Source: OFTM10 sp964344055
Lineage (GTDB): Bacteria; Actinomycetota; Acidimicrobiia; Acidimicrobiales; Aldehydirespiratoraceae
Length of the DNA: 21,073 bases
Assembly: GCA_964344055.1 (NCBI GenBank)
Contig: CAYFLT010000076.1
Coordinates: 1 to 21,073, forward strand
Direction of reading: 5' to 3'
Positions 8,091-14,968 of this stretch are shown piece by piece. How positions within the stretch are numbered: position 1 is the stretch's first letter; each line of letters begins with the position of its first letter. The translations under genes were made by a program, and so were the position numbers. A model generated the notes under the pieces. It was not told where the DNA came from, did not search any database, and was given only the letters and a program-made list of their open reading frames with translations.

Positions 8091-9054
8091 TCGCTACATC
8101 GAGGCCGCTGCCGACGCTCTCGGCTTCTGGGAGATCGAAGCTCGCTCGATCGAGGTGATCTGGAGGTCGGAGAACGTCACCTGCCGGGTCGAGTCGGGCG
8201 ATGGTGTGCGTCACGTGCTCCGGCTGCACCGACCGGGCTACAGCTCCGCCGCGGAGCTCCGTTCGGAGGTCGTCTGGGTCGAGTCGCTCGCCGCGTCGGG
8301 CCTGGCCGTCGCGTCTTCTGTTCCGGGATCCGACGGCGGTCATCACACGCAGGTGGCCGTGGACGGCGAGCCGCACTTCGTCAGCTTCGTGGAGTGGGTG
8401 GAGGGCGAGCCGATGGTGCACGCGCTGCACCGCGGCGAACACGACGTCGTCGGGTGGTATCGGGAAGTCGGCCGGATCGCCGCCACCATCCGGGCGCACA
8501 GCCTCGACTGGCAGCCACCCCCCTGGTTCGAAAGGCGCCGATGGGATCTCGACGGACTTCTCGGCGGCCAACCGCTCTGGGGCCGCTTCTGGGACAGCCC
8601 GTCGCTGGATGCCGGACAACGGGCCACCCTCCGCTCAGCTCGCGACGAACTTGGCCGCGAGCTCCAGTCGATCGGCACAGGCCCGTCGGACTTCGGGCTC
8701 ATCCACGCCGATCTCCACATGGGCAATCTGATGGTCCACGACGGTGCGCTGACGGTCATCGACTTCGACGATGCCGGCTTCGGCTACTTCGCCCATGAGC
8801 TGGGCGTGAGCCTGCACGCCTTGCTCGACACGGAGTGGTTCGAGCCAGGGCGCGCCGCGCTGATCGAGGGCTTTCTCGCCGAGGCTCCCGACGGCGAGGC
8901 AGTGGTTGCGGCCCTCGATGCCTTCCTGACCATCCGATGCCTCATGCTGATCAGCTGGCTGGACGACCGCACCACCCTCGCGGAGTACGAACGGCGCGAC
9001 GAGGTCGGATCGAGAGCGGTGGCCGCCGCCGAGGCCTATCTCGAGGGTCGCTAG
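8077..9054 (+). CDS. APH-family small-molecule kinase (hydroxylysine/ethanolamine kinase-like)
   Basis: 325 aa aminoglycoside phosphotransferase/choline kinase-fold protein. The catalytic loop is IHADLHMGN (His210, Asp212, Asn217) and the metal-binding motif is DFDDAGFGYF (Asp229/Asp231). The N-lobe has VLRLHRPGYSS, with Arg where many APH kinases have the ATP-binding Lys. The gene overlaps the PLP enzyme by 14 bases, so the two are translationally coupled. In animals, hydroxylysine kinase (same fold) acts immediately before 5-phosphohydroxylysine phospholyase, so this pair could form the same two-step route. Aminoglycoside resistance is unlikely from the context. The substrate is inferred from the neighbour only. 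The next gene, on the other strand, ends four bases away. Confidence 0.85.
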   Translation: MTSPDRYIEAAADALGFWEIEARSIEVIWRSENVTCRVESGDGVRHVLRLHRPGYSSAAELRSEVVWVESLAASGLAVASSVPGSDGGHHTQVAVDGEPHFVSFVEWVEGEPMVHALHRGEHDVVGWYREVGRIAATIRAHSLDWQPPPWFERRRWDLDGLLGGQPLWGRFWDSPSLDAGQRATLRSARDELGRELQSIGTGPSDFGLIHADLHMGNLMVHDGALTVIDFDDAGFGYFAHELGVSLHALLDTEWFEPGRAALIEGFLAEAPDGEAVVAALDAFLTIRCLMLISWLDDRTTLAEYERRDEVGSRAVAAAEAYLEGR

Positions 9055-9058
9055 GTCC

Positions 9059-9883
9059 CTACAGCGCCCGGGTCTGCTCCGCGCCGTCGTACAGCATCGC
9101 CGCAAGGGCGGCGTTCGCGGCCGCCCGGGCCGCCACCGCGTCAGGGTCGAGGTCGCGGGCGGGAGGCGACGCCACCCGGAACGACTCGTGCGGTGGCGCG
9201 CCGCGGATCGGAAGGACGTACTGCTCGCCACGGATGGGCCGTACATCACTTCCGAGGTACCCCTGTAGGGCGATCCCGACCCGGCGGCTCGCCGACCGGT
9301 TCGGCTGGGAGCCGTGAATGAGCCAGGGATGATGCAGCGACATCTGACCAGGCCGGAGCTCGAGGTCGATCGCCGCCGCCTCGTCGACTGCGGTGATGGT
9401 CTGGCCCCGGGTCAGGATGTTGTCCTGGCCGAACGTGTCGTGGTGATCGGCGCGTGCACGGTGTGTGCCCGGGATCACCGATACGCAGCCGCTCTCGCGT
9501 GAGGACGGGCTGAGGGCGAGCCACGCGGTCACGAAACTGGCTGGTTCGAGACCCATGTAGAAGGCGTCCTGGTGCCAACTCACGAAGGCGGCGGAGTCCG
9601 GCTCCTTCGCGAACAGGACGGTGGAGGACAGCGAGATGTCCGGGCCGACGATGCTCTCGGCGGCGTCGACGATCCGGTCGTCCGTGGCCAGATCGGCGAG
9701 GAAGGCGAACGCGAGGTGAGCGTTGTTCCGATGCTCGGCGTGCAGCTCGGTCGGATGGTCGGCCTCGGCCGCTTCCAGCGCGGCCAGTACCTCGGACGCC
9801 TCGGTCTCACTCATCACGTCGATGGGAGCGATCCATCCGTGCTCGCGGTAGTGCTCGACTTCAAGGCTGGTGAGGGCAGGCAC
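9059..9883 (-). CDS. Phytanoyl-CoA dioxygenase (PhyH) family Fe(II)/2-oxoglutarate oxygenase
   Basis: About 274 aa double-stranded beta-helix oxygenase. The 2-His-1-Asp iron triad is visible as WHQDAFYMG (His and Asp near residues 104 and 106) and LIHGSQPN (His near 190). An Arg shortly after, in SRRVGIALQGY, would bind the 2-oxoglutarate carboxylate. SGCVSVIPGTHR is typical of PhyH proteins. The enzyme hydroxylates an aliphatic carbon using O2 and 2-oxoglutarate; family substrates range from phytanoyl-CoA to ectoine and aminophosphonates, and cannot be chosen here. The open frame begins at GTG 9889, but a TAGGCT -10-like box ends one base before it; GTG 9883 is exactly 7 bases from that box and is preferred as a leaderless start. 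It is divergent from the MetE-like gene and convergent with the kinase gene. Confidence 0.85.
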   Translation of the reverse strand: MPALTSLEVEHYREHGWIAPIDVMSETEASEVLAALEAAEADHPTELHAEHRNNAHLAFAFLADLATDDRIVDAAESIVGPDISLSSTVLFAKEPDSAAFVSWHQDAFYMGLEPASFVTAWLALSPSSRESGCVSVIPGTHRARADHHDTFGQDNILTRGQTITAVDEAAAIDLELRPGQMSLHHPWLIHGSQPNRSASRRVGIALQGYLGSDVRPIRGEQYVLPIRGAPPHESFRVASPPARDLDPDAVAARAAANAALAAMLYDGAEQTRAL

Positions 9884-9890
9884 GGCCACC

Positions 9891-9896
9891 AGCCTA
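9891..9896 (-). promoter_or_regulatory. -10 box (TAGGCT) for the PhyH-family gene
   Basis: Read on the minus strand, TAGGCT is followed by 7 bases and then GTG at 9883. This matches the spacing of the other leaderless-type starts in the window. No good -35 is visible at 17 bases upstream. Confidence 0.4.
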
Positions 9897-9930
9897 TGTT
9901 TCGCCGGCCGCCAGGATCCGATCCCGCCAC

Positions 9931-9936
9931 TATGGT
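9931..9936 (+). promoter_or_regulatory. -10 box (TATGGT) for the MetE-like gene
   Basis: TATGGT lies 6 bases before ATG 9943. It is identical to the box before the aminotransferase gene at 6810. The upstream region contains no clear -35 and no ribosome binding site, which fits a leaderless transcript. Confidence 0.5.
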
Positions 9937-9942
9937 CCCTCC

Positions 9943-11067
9943 ATGGCAGGACCGAAGTTCCGAGCGGACCACGTGGGAAGCCTTCTGCGTCCCTCCACGA
10001 TCGCCGCGGCCCGGGCCGAGCACATGCCGGCCGGGGACCTCCATTCCGGACCGGAACTCCGCGGGATCGAGGACAAGGAGATCGCCGCCGCGGTCGAGAT
10101 GCAGGAGTCAGTAGGCCTTCGGTCAGTGACCGACGGGGAGTTCCGGCGCTCCTTCTGGCACTACGACTTCCTCGACGGCCTCACCGGTCTCGACGTGATC
10201 CATCGACCTTCGGAAGGGGGCGTGCAGTTCGCCGGATCGTTGACCATCAAGCCGTTCCATCCAACGATCAGCAGCAGGATCTCGTTCCCTGCCGACCACC
10301 CGATGCTCGAGCACTTCCGCTATCTCGCCTCGGTCACCGACGCCACCCCGAAGATCTCGATCCCGGGGCCGAGCGCATGCCACTTCCGCACCAAACCGAC
10401 CGACATCGCCCCGCCCGAATACCGCGATCTCGATGTCCTGCTCGACGACGTCGCCAGGACGTACGCCGACGCCGTCGCCGCGTTCCACGCCGCTGGTTGC
10501 CGGTACCTCCAACTCGACGACATCTTCTTCGCCTATCTGTGCGACGAAGATCAGCGAGCCGCCAAACGAGCCGAGGGATTCGATCCGGATGACCTGATCG
10601 TCAGGTACGCCGACACCCTCGAGCGCGCCATCGCGGGCCGACCGGACGACATGACCATCGCCATGCACATGTGCCGTGGCAACTTCCGCTCGACCTACGT
10701 CGCGTCCGGCGGATACGACCCAGCCGTCGATGCGATCTTCAACCGGACCAGTGTCGATGTCTACTTCATGGAATACGACACCGAGCGTGCGGGCGGCCTC
10801 GAACCGCTCGGGCTGCTCCCGAAGGGATCGAAGCGGGTCATGCCCGGCTTCATCACCACCAAGACACCGCAGCTGGAGGCACTCGACGAACTGAAGGGTC
10901 AGTTGGAGGCCGCGTCCGCCCACGTCGACATCGAGCAGCTCGGGATCGCACCCCAGTGCGGCTTCGCGTCCACCGAAGAGGGCAATGTGCTCACCCCGGA
11001 CCAGCAGCGAGCCAAGCTGGAGCTCGTCGTCGAGACCGCCCATGCTGTCTGGGGTGGGGTCGACTGA
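9943..11067 (+). CDS. MetE-like cobalamin-independent methionine synthase family protein (YxjG/YxjH type)
   Basis: 374 aa, matching the C-terminal catalytic half of MetE alone, as in the short YxjG/YxjH group. It begins FRADHVGSLLRP, typical of that group. The zinc ligands expected from MetE are all visible: His242 and Cys244 (MHMCRGN), Glu277 (YFMEYDTE) and Cys339 (PQCGFAS). LQLDD at 190 is the conserved active-site strand. The likely chemistry is methyl transfer to a zinc-bound thiol such as homocysteine, though the methyl donor of these short forms is often not folate and not known. The ATG at 9943 follows a -10 box by 6 bases, suggesting leaderless expression. The following DNA polymerase frame abuts or overlaps its stop codon. 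The link between the two functions is unclear. Confidence 0.88.
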   Translation: MAGPKFRADHVGSLLRPSTIAAARAEHMPAGDLHSGPELRGIEDKEIAAAVEMQESVGLRSVTDGEFRRSFWHYDFLDGLTGLDVIHRPSEGGVQFAGSLTIKPFHPTISSRISFPADHPMLEHFRYLASVTDATPKISIPGPSACHFRTKPTDIAPPEYRDLDVLLDDVARTYADAVAAFHAAGCRYLQLDDIFFAYLCDEDQRAAKRAEGFDPDDLIVRYADTLERAIAGRPDDMTIAMHMCRGNFRSTYVASGGYDPAVDAIFNRTSVDVYFMEYDTERAGGLEPLGLLPKGSKRVMPGFITTKTPQLEALDELKGQLEAASAHVDIEQLGIAPQCGFASTEEGNVLTPDQQRAKLELVVETAHAVWGGVD

Positions 11068-12776
11068 GTAGGGAGCTCCCCTCCGAGCTCGACCGCGGCG
11101 ACCTGGTCGCGGTCGCCGTTGCGCCCGGCGTTGGTCTCGGCCTCGCTCGCGGCGCTGACCGGTGGGCGATCGAATCCGCCGCACCGCTCGCGCTGCTTGC
11201 GCAACTCCACTCCGACCATGCGCCGAGGTGGGTGTGGTGGGGTCGGGAGACCGCGGACCTGGTCGCAGAAGCCAGGATCCCCGTCGATCGCTGCTGGGAT
11301 GTCCGCACCGTCCATCGATTCCTGTTCGGCACCTGGAGGGCGCCGTTGGGTGAGGTCTGGGCGAGACTCCACGACCTCTCGCTCGACACGCTCCCGCGCA
11401 TGGGCCAACTGGGATTGCTCGACATGCCGGTGGACGAGGGCGATCGGGCCGAGCCGGTTCGCCCCGATGGCCACCTGCGTCCCGAGTGGATCGACGGCGG
11501 GTATGCCGAGAGTCCGGAACGGCTGGCGAGGTGGGCCGGCCTGGCCCTGGAGGCCGGCACCATCCAGGAAACGCTCCTCGACGAACTGCCCGATCCCGCC
11601 CGTGCCAGGTCCACAGTTCGATCGGAGTCAGCGGCTGAGCTGCTGTGCGCCGAGATGTCGATCGGCGGTCTGCCGATCGACGAGGGGGAGGCGTCTCGCC
11701 TGATCGAGGACGCTGCCGGTCCGCGGCCCCGGTCCCAGGCCCACGCGGAGGAGATCAGAGCCGAACGGGACGAGATGGTGTTCACCGAACTCGAGCCCCG
11801 ATGGGAGGTGAACCTGCGCAACCCCGGCGAGGTGAAGGCCATGTTGCGGCGCCAGGGATTCGATCTCCCGGACACCCGGGCATGGCGGCTCGAACAGCTG
11901 CGTGACTCCGAGCCCCTCATCGACGCCCTGCTCACCTGGCGCAAGGCGGAGCGGATCGCCACCACCTACGGCTACGGCTGGCTCGACGAGCACGTCTCCG
12001 ACCGTCGGTTGCGAGGCGACTGGTCGAGCTCGGACGGAGCCGCCGGGCGCATGACCGCCTCGGCGGGTCTCCACAACCTCCCCTCGGTGATGCGTCCTGT
12101 GGTGGCGGCCGACGAGGGCCACATGCTCGTCCGGGCCGACCTCGGCCAGATCGAGCCCCGGGTGCTCGCGGCCGTCTCCGGCGACCCGGCCCTGATCGAG
12201 GCGACCCTGGTCGACGATCTCTACCTGCCCGTTGCGCGGCGGCTGGGCGTCGACCGCGAGATCGCCAAGGTGGCGGTGCTCGGCGCGATGTACGGAGCCA
12301 CCACCGGCGAGTCCGCCGGCGCGCTGGCCGGCCTGAACGAGAACTATCCGGTGGCGATGGGTCTGTTGGAGGAAGCCGCCGAGTCGGGTCGGCTCGGGCG
12401 CGACGTCTTCACCAGCGGTGGCCGGCGGGTTCGCATGTGGGTGGATCCGTCGGTCGAGGGTGACCTCGACCGGGCGATCTCGGTCGCGGCGGCCCGGGGC
12501 CGTTATGCCCGCAACGCGATGATCCAGGGTGGGGCCGCGGAATTCTTCAAGGTGTGGGCGATCACTGTCCGGCGACGGGGTCGCGCACTCCGCGCAGATG
12601 TGGTGCTGTGTCTCCACGACGAGTTGCTCGTGCATGTTCCCTCCGACCGGGCGGCGGCCGCTGCCGACATGGTCGCCGAGGCGGTGAACGAGGCGGCTCA
12701 CTACTGGTCGCCGAGGCCCGACGTGCGGTTCGTGGTCGACGTCAGTGTGGTGAAGCGATGGTCGGAGGCGAAGTGA
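11064..12776 (+). CDS. Family A DNA polymerase, short form (bifunctional 3'-5' exonuclease/DNA polymerase-like)
   Basis: About 570 aa, lacking the 5' nuclease domain of Pol I. The polymerase domain is complete: AAGRMTASAGLHNLPS (about 326-341), motif A DLGQIEPR with Asp359 and steric-gate Glu364, motif B Arg398-Lys402-Tyr410-Gly411, and motif C LCLHDELLVHVP with His518-Asp519-Glu520. The roughly 190 N-terminal residues sit where an exonuclease domain would be, but no clear DxE exo motif is visible, so it may be inactive. The Phe762 position of E. coli Pol I is Leu406 here. It probably serves repair or gap-filling synthesis. No ATG, GTG or TTG occurs in frame before GTG 11232; I place the start at CTG 11064, which overlaps the previous stop as CTGA and keeps the domain. 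The GTG 11232 start would remove 56 residues. Confidence 0.85.
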   Translation: MSRELPSELDRGDLVAVAVAPGVGLGLARGADRWAIESAAPLALLAQLHSDHAPRWVWWGRETADLVAEARIPVDRCWDVRTVHRFLFGTWRAPLGEVWARLHDLSLDTLPRMGQLGLLDMPVDEGDRAEPVRPDGHLRPEWIDGGYAESPERLARWAGLALEAGTIQETLLDELPDPARARSTVRSESAAELLCAEMSIGGLPIDEGEASRLIEDAAGPRPRSQAHAEEIRAERDEMVFTELEPRWEVNLRNPGEVKAMLRRQGFDLPDTRAWRLEQLRDSEPLIDALLTWRKAERIATTYGYGWLDEHVSDRRLRGDWSSSDGAAGRMTASAGLHNLPSVMRPVVAADEGHMLVRADLGQIEPRVLAAVSGDPALIEATLVDDLYLPVARRLGVDREIAKVAVLGAMYGATTGESAGALAGLNENYPVAMGLLEEAAESGRLGRDVFTSGGRRVRMWVDPSVEGDLDRAISVAAARGRYARNAMIQGGAAEFFKVWAITVRRRGRALRADVVLCLHDELLVHVPSDRAAAAADMVAEAVNEAAHYWSPRPDVRFVVDVSVVKRWSEAK

Positions 12777-12780
12777 TCTC

Positions 12781-13614
12781 CTATTCGCCGTCGAGCGCCT
12801 CGAGGAACTTCTCGTGTTCGCCATCGTGCATCGCGATGTTCTGCGCCGGGTATGGGAAGTTCCCCGCAGTCGACTCCTCGTGGAAGGACTTGAGGGCGGC
12901 CACCCGTTCCTCGTACATCTGGGCGTGGAGCCGGCCCAGATCCCCGAACGCATGGGCGTGCTTCGGGGGCGATTCCTCCTCGCTGGCCTCACCGCAGATG
13001 TCAGCCACGAAAGAGAAGATGGCATCGCCGGCATTCCCCGAACCGAGCGAGAACGTGACGATCGACGTCTTGTCGTTCACCGCGGCCAGCACTTCCTCGG
13101 CTACGCACTCGACCTCCACCGCGAAGACACCAGCGCTCTCCATTCGCTTCAGGGTCCGGTAGATCTCGATCGCCTCTTCCGCGGTCCGCCCGTAGGCCCT
13201 GAGACCGCCGGCCCAGTGCGCGAAGGTCGGGATCAGTCCGATGTGACACTGGACCGGGATGCCCTCGTTGGCCAGCTTCTCGATCACGTCGTACGAGCGA
13301 AGCGTGTAGTACATGTCGCCACCGCGACCCATGAGGTCCACAGCGTGGGCGAGGATCTCGTCGGCTGTCGCAAACTGTCGCCAGGTGCTCCCGATTCCCA
13401 TGAAGTGGTTCGGCGCGATCTCGCGGGCCTGGTCGAGCTGTTCGTCCCAGACCACCATCAGATCGATGCCGGCGTCGACGCATGCTCGAATCTCGGTCGG
13501 GTTCGCAGGGTTGCTCATCGTGAGGGTCGTCCCGGAGCCCTTCAGCGCCTTCAGGTCCGCGACCGTGTAGTTCCGTTTCGCGGGCCGTCGGCCGAAGTCG
13601 TAGATCCTCTTCAC
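12781..13614 (-). CDS. PanB-like (ketopantoate hydroxymethyltransferase-related) TIM-barrel protein
   Basis: 277 aa protein of the PanB / PEP mutase-isocitrate lyase superfamily. The second half is plainly PanB-like: GIPVQCHIGLIPTFAHWAGG, YGRTAEEA and GVFAVEVECV, retaining the equivalents of E. coli PanB His136 and Glu181. In the first half, VWDEQLD keeps the Asp45 position, but the Asp84 strand reads FMGIGSTWR and the Lys112/Glu114 strand reads MYYTLRSYD, so metal and substrate ligands are missing. It is unlikely to be a standard panB and may act on another small oxoacid, or be a lyase. GTG 13614 was preferred because AGGAGG sits 5 bases upstream; the frame could extend to GTG 13668. It converges on the polymerase gene with a 4-base gap and is divergent from the MFS gene. 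Confidence 0.75.
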   Translation of the reverse strand: MKRIYDFGRRPAKRNYTVADLKALKGSGTTLTMSNPANPTEIRACVDAGIDLMVVWDEQLDQAREIAPNHFMGIGSTWRQFATADEILAHAVDLMGRGGDMYYTLRSYDVIEKLANEGIPVQCHIGLIPTFAHWAGGLRAYGRTAEEAIEIYRTLKRMESAGVFAVEVECVAEEVLAAVNDKTSIVTFSLGSGNAGDAIFSFVADICGEASEEESPPKHAHAFGDLGRLHAQMYEERVAALKSFHEESTAGNFPYPAQNIAMHDGEHEKFLEALDGE

Positions 13615-13619
13615 CCTGT

Positions 13620-13625
13620 CCTCCT
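13620..13625 (-). promoter_or_regulatory. Ribosome binding site of the PanB-like gene
   Basis: AGGAGG on the minus strand, 5 bases before GTG 13614. It decides this start over the upstream in-frame GTG at 13668, which has no such site. Confidence 0.6.
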
Positions 13626-13710
13626 CGTTGCCGGGCCCCGCATACACGGAGACGTCGGACGCGAACACTACGAAGCGGCGCGATCGGCCGCCACCGCACC
13701 GATGAGCTGC

Positions 13711-13716
13711 TAGAAC
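13711..13716 (+). promoter_or_regulatory. -10 box (TAGAAC) for the MFS transporter gene
   Basis: TAGAAC is followed by 8 bases and GTG 13725. No Shine-Dalgarno is present, so the transcript may be leaderless. The match to TATAAT is four of six, so this is a weak call supported mainly by the shared spacing. Confidence 0.35.
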
Positions 13717-13724
13717 CGCGGCCG

Positions 13725-14891
13725 GTGTCCGACTCGTCGTCTGCGTTCCGACCCGAGGTCCGTCGGGTGCTACCGGCGGTTCTCGGCGTCCGCTTCATCA
13801 TCAATCTGGCGATGCGGATGGGCTACACCTTCCTCCCCGCGTTCGCCCGCGGCGCCGGGCTCTCCGTCGAGGCCATGAGCACGACCCTCAGCGCCCGCGA
13901 ACTCACCGCTCTGTCCGCACCCGTCTCCGGCAAGATGAGTGACCGGTACGGCCCGGTCACGGTCATGGCGTATGGCGGCCTGGTGGCCGGAGCAGGTCTG
14001 ATGGTGGCGATGTTCGGTGCGCCCGGCCTCGTCATCGGGATGTTGATCTTCGGATTCGGCCGCACCGCTCACCAGGTCGCCCTCGGAGCGTGGGTAGGCG
14101 GGGTCGTCGCGTACGAACGCAGGGGTCGAGCGACCGGACTGATCGAGCTCACGTGGGGAGGATCGGCACTGGTCGGCCTGCCGCTCGCCGGCCTCCTCAT
14201 CGACGGCATCGGCTGGTGGACGGTGCTCGGACTCCTGGGAGTCGCCGGCCTCGGCTTGAGCCTGAGGGTCCGGGCGCTCGAGTCCCGCCAACCGTCGGCG
14301 ACACCCACCGACAGCCGCAGGCCGCGGATGACGAACACCGCGGTCGCCGCCCTGGCCACCAACGGCGCCATGACCGCCGCCGCCCAGTTCCTCTTCCTGG
14401 GCCACGGGCTCTGGCTGGAGGACACCTACGATCTCGACACGGCTGAGGTCGGTTTCGCCGTGGTGGCCGTCGGAGCCATCGAGGTCGTGGCGACCATTGG
14501 CTCCTCTCGGCTCACCGACCGTCTCGGCAAGCGACGTTCGATGTTGGGTGGCACCCTGTTGATGACCTTGGCACTCGCCGGTCTGGCGGCCTACCCCACT
14601 CCCCCGCTGTGGTTCGGCCTGGTGTTGCTCGTCGTCGCCTTCCTCGGCTTCGAGTACGGGATTGTCTCGGCCATCCCGCTGGTCTCGGAGTTGGACCCCG
14701 GCGCCAGAGCGGGAATGGTCGGACGGGCGATCAGCATCTCCACCGTCGTCCGAGCGGTCGGCACGCTCGTCGCCACCGCGCTGTACGTACGCCACGGATT
14801 CGCGGTGCTGATGACCGTCGCCACGGCTGCCGGAGTGCTTGCGCTGGCACTCAATCTCTTCGCGATGGTCGAGCCGGAGAGCAGTGGCTGA
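13725..14891 (+). CDS. Major facilitator superfamily (MFS) transporter
   Basis: 388 aa membrane protein with about 12 hydrophobic segments in two halves, split by a hydrophilic loop near residues 185-205. The cytoplasmic motif between helices 2 and 3 is visible as GKMSDRYGP, with a second copy in the C-terminal half as SSRLTDRLGKRRSM, both typical of MFS. It would export or import a small molecule using the proton gradient; many such single-gene MFS proteins are drug or metabolite exporters, but the substrate cannot be read. GTG at 13725 is taken because the first transmembrane segment begins about 17 residues later and a -10-like box is close upstream. The tetR gene starts 69 bases after its stop on the same strand, so the regulator may or may not control it. 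Confidence 0.88.
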   Translation: MSDSSSAFRPEVRRVLPAVLGVRFIINLAMRMGYTFLPAFARGAGLSVEAMSTTLSARELTALSAPVSGKMSDRYGPVTVMAYGGLVAGAGLMVAMFGAPGLVIGMLIFGFGRTAHQVALGAWVGGVVAYERRGRATGLIELTWGGSALVGLPLAGLLIDGIGWWTVLGLLGVAGLGLSLRVRALESRQPSATPTDSRRPRMTNTAVAALATNGAMTAAAQFLFLGHGLWLEDTYDLDTAEVGFAVVAVGAIEVVATIGSSRLTDRLGKRRSMLGGTLLMTLALAGLAAYPTPPLWFGLVLLVVAFLGFEYGIVSAIPLVSELDPGARAGMVGRAISISTVVRAVGTLVATALYVRHGFAVLMTVATAAGVLALALNLFAMVEPESSG

Positions 14892-14924
14892 GGAACTCGG
14901 GAGCACCGGCCGGATCGAGCGATC

Positions 14925-14953
14925 TTGACAAGCCTCTAACACTGTTCGATACT
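14925..14953 (+). promoter_or_regulatory. Promoter of the tetR operon
   Basis: A perfect TTGACA -35 box (14925-14930) is followed by a 17-base spacer and GATACT (14948-14953) as the -10. The predicted start of transcription falls at about the GTG at 14961, so the message would be leaderless. The palindromic operator covers the spacer, the -10 box and the start codon. Confidence 0.7.
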
Positions 14954-14968
14954 TCGAACAGTGTTAGA
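14935..14968. promoter_or_regulatory. Palindromic operator, probable TetR autoregulatory site
   Basis: Two perfect 15 bp inverted arms, TCTAACACTGTTCGA (14935-14949) and its complement (14954-14968), flank a 4-base TACT centre. A 34 bp palindrome is far beyond chance in this window. It overlaps the -10 box and the start codon of the tetR gene, so binding would block its own transcription. The size suggests two dimers or one dimer with an extended site. Confidence 0.85.

Noticed and set aside
8077..9054. Aminoglycoside resistance kinase
   Set aside because: Only the general APH fold is shared; overlap with a phospholyase-like gene and lack of any mobile context favour a metabolic kinase.
12781..13614. 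Pantothenate biosynthesis panB
   Set aside because: Two strands that carry PanB metal and substrate ligands lack them, and no panC or panD is adjacent.
13770..14942. 390-codon open frame antisense to the MFS gene
   Set aside because: Rich in Gly, Asp, His and Arg without hydrophobic or domain pattern, while the plus strand encodes a clear membrane transporter.
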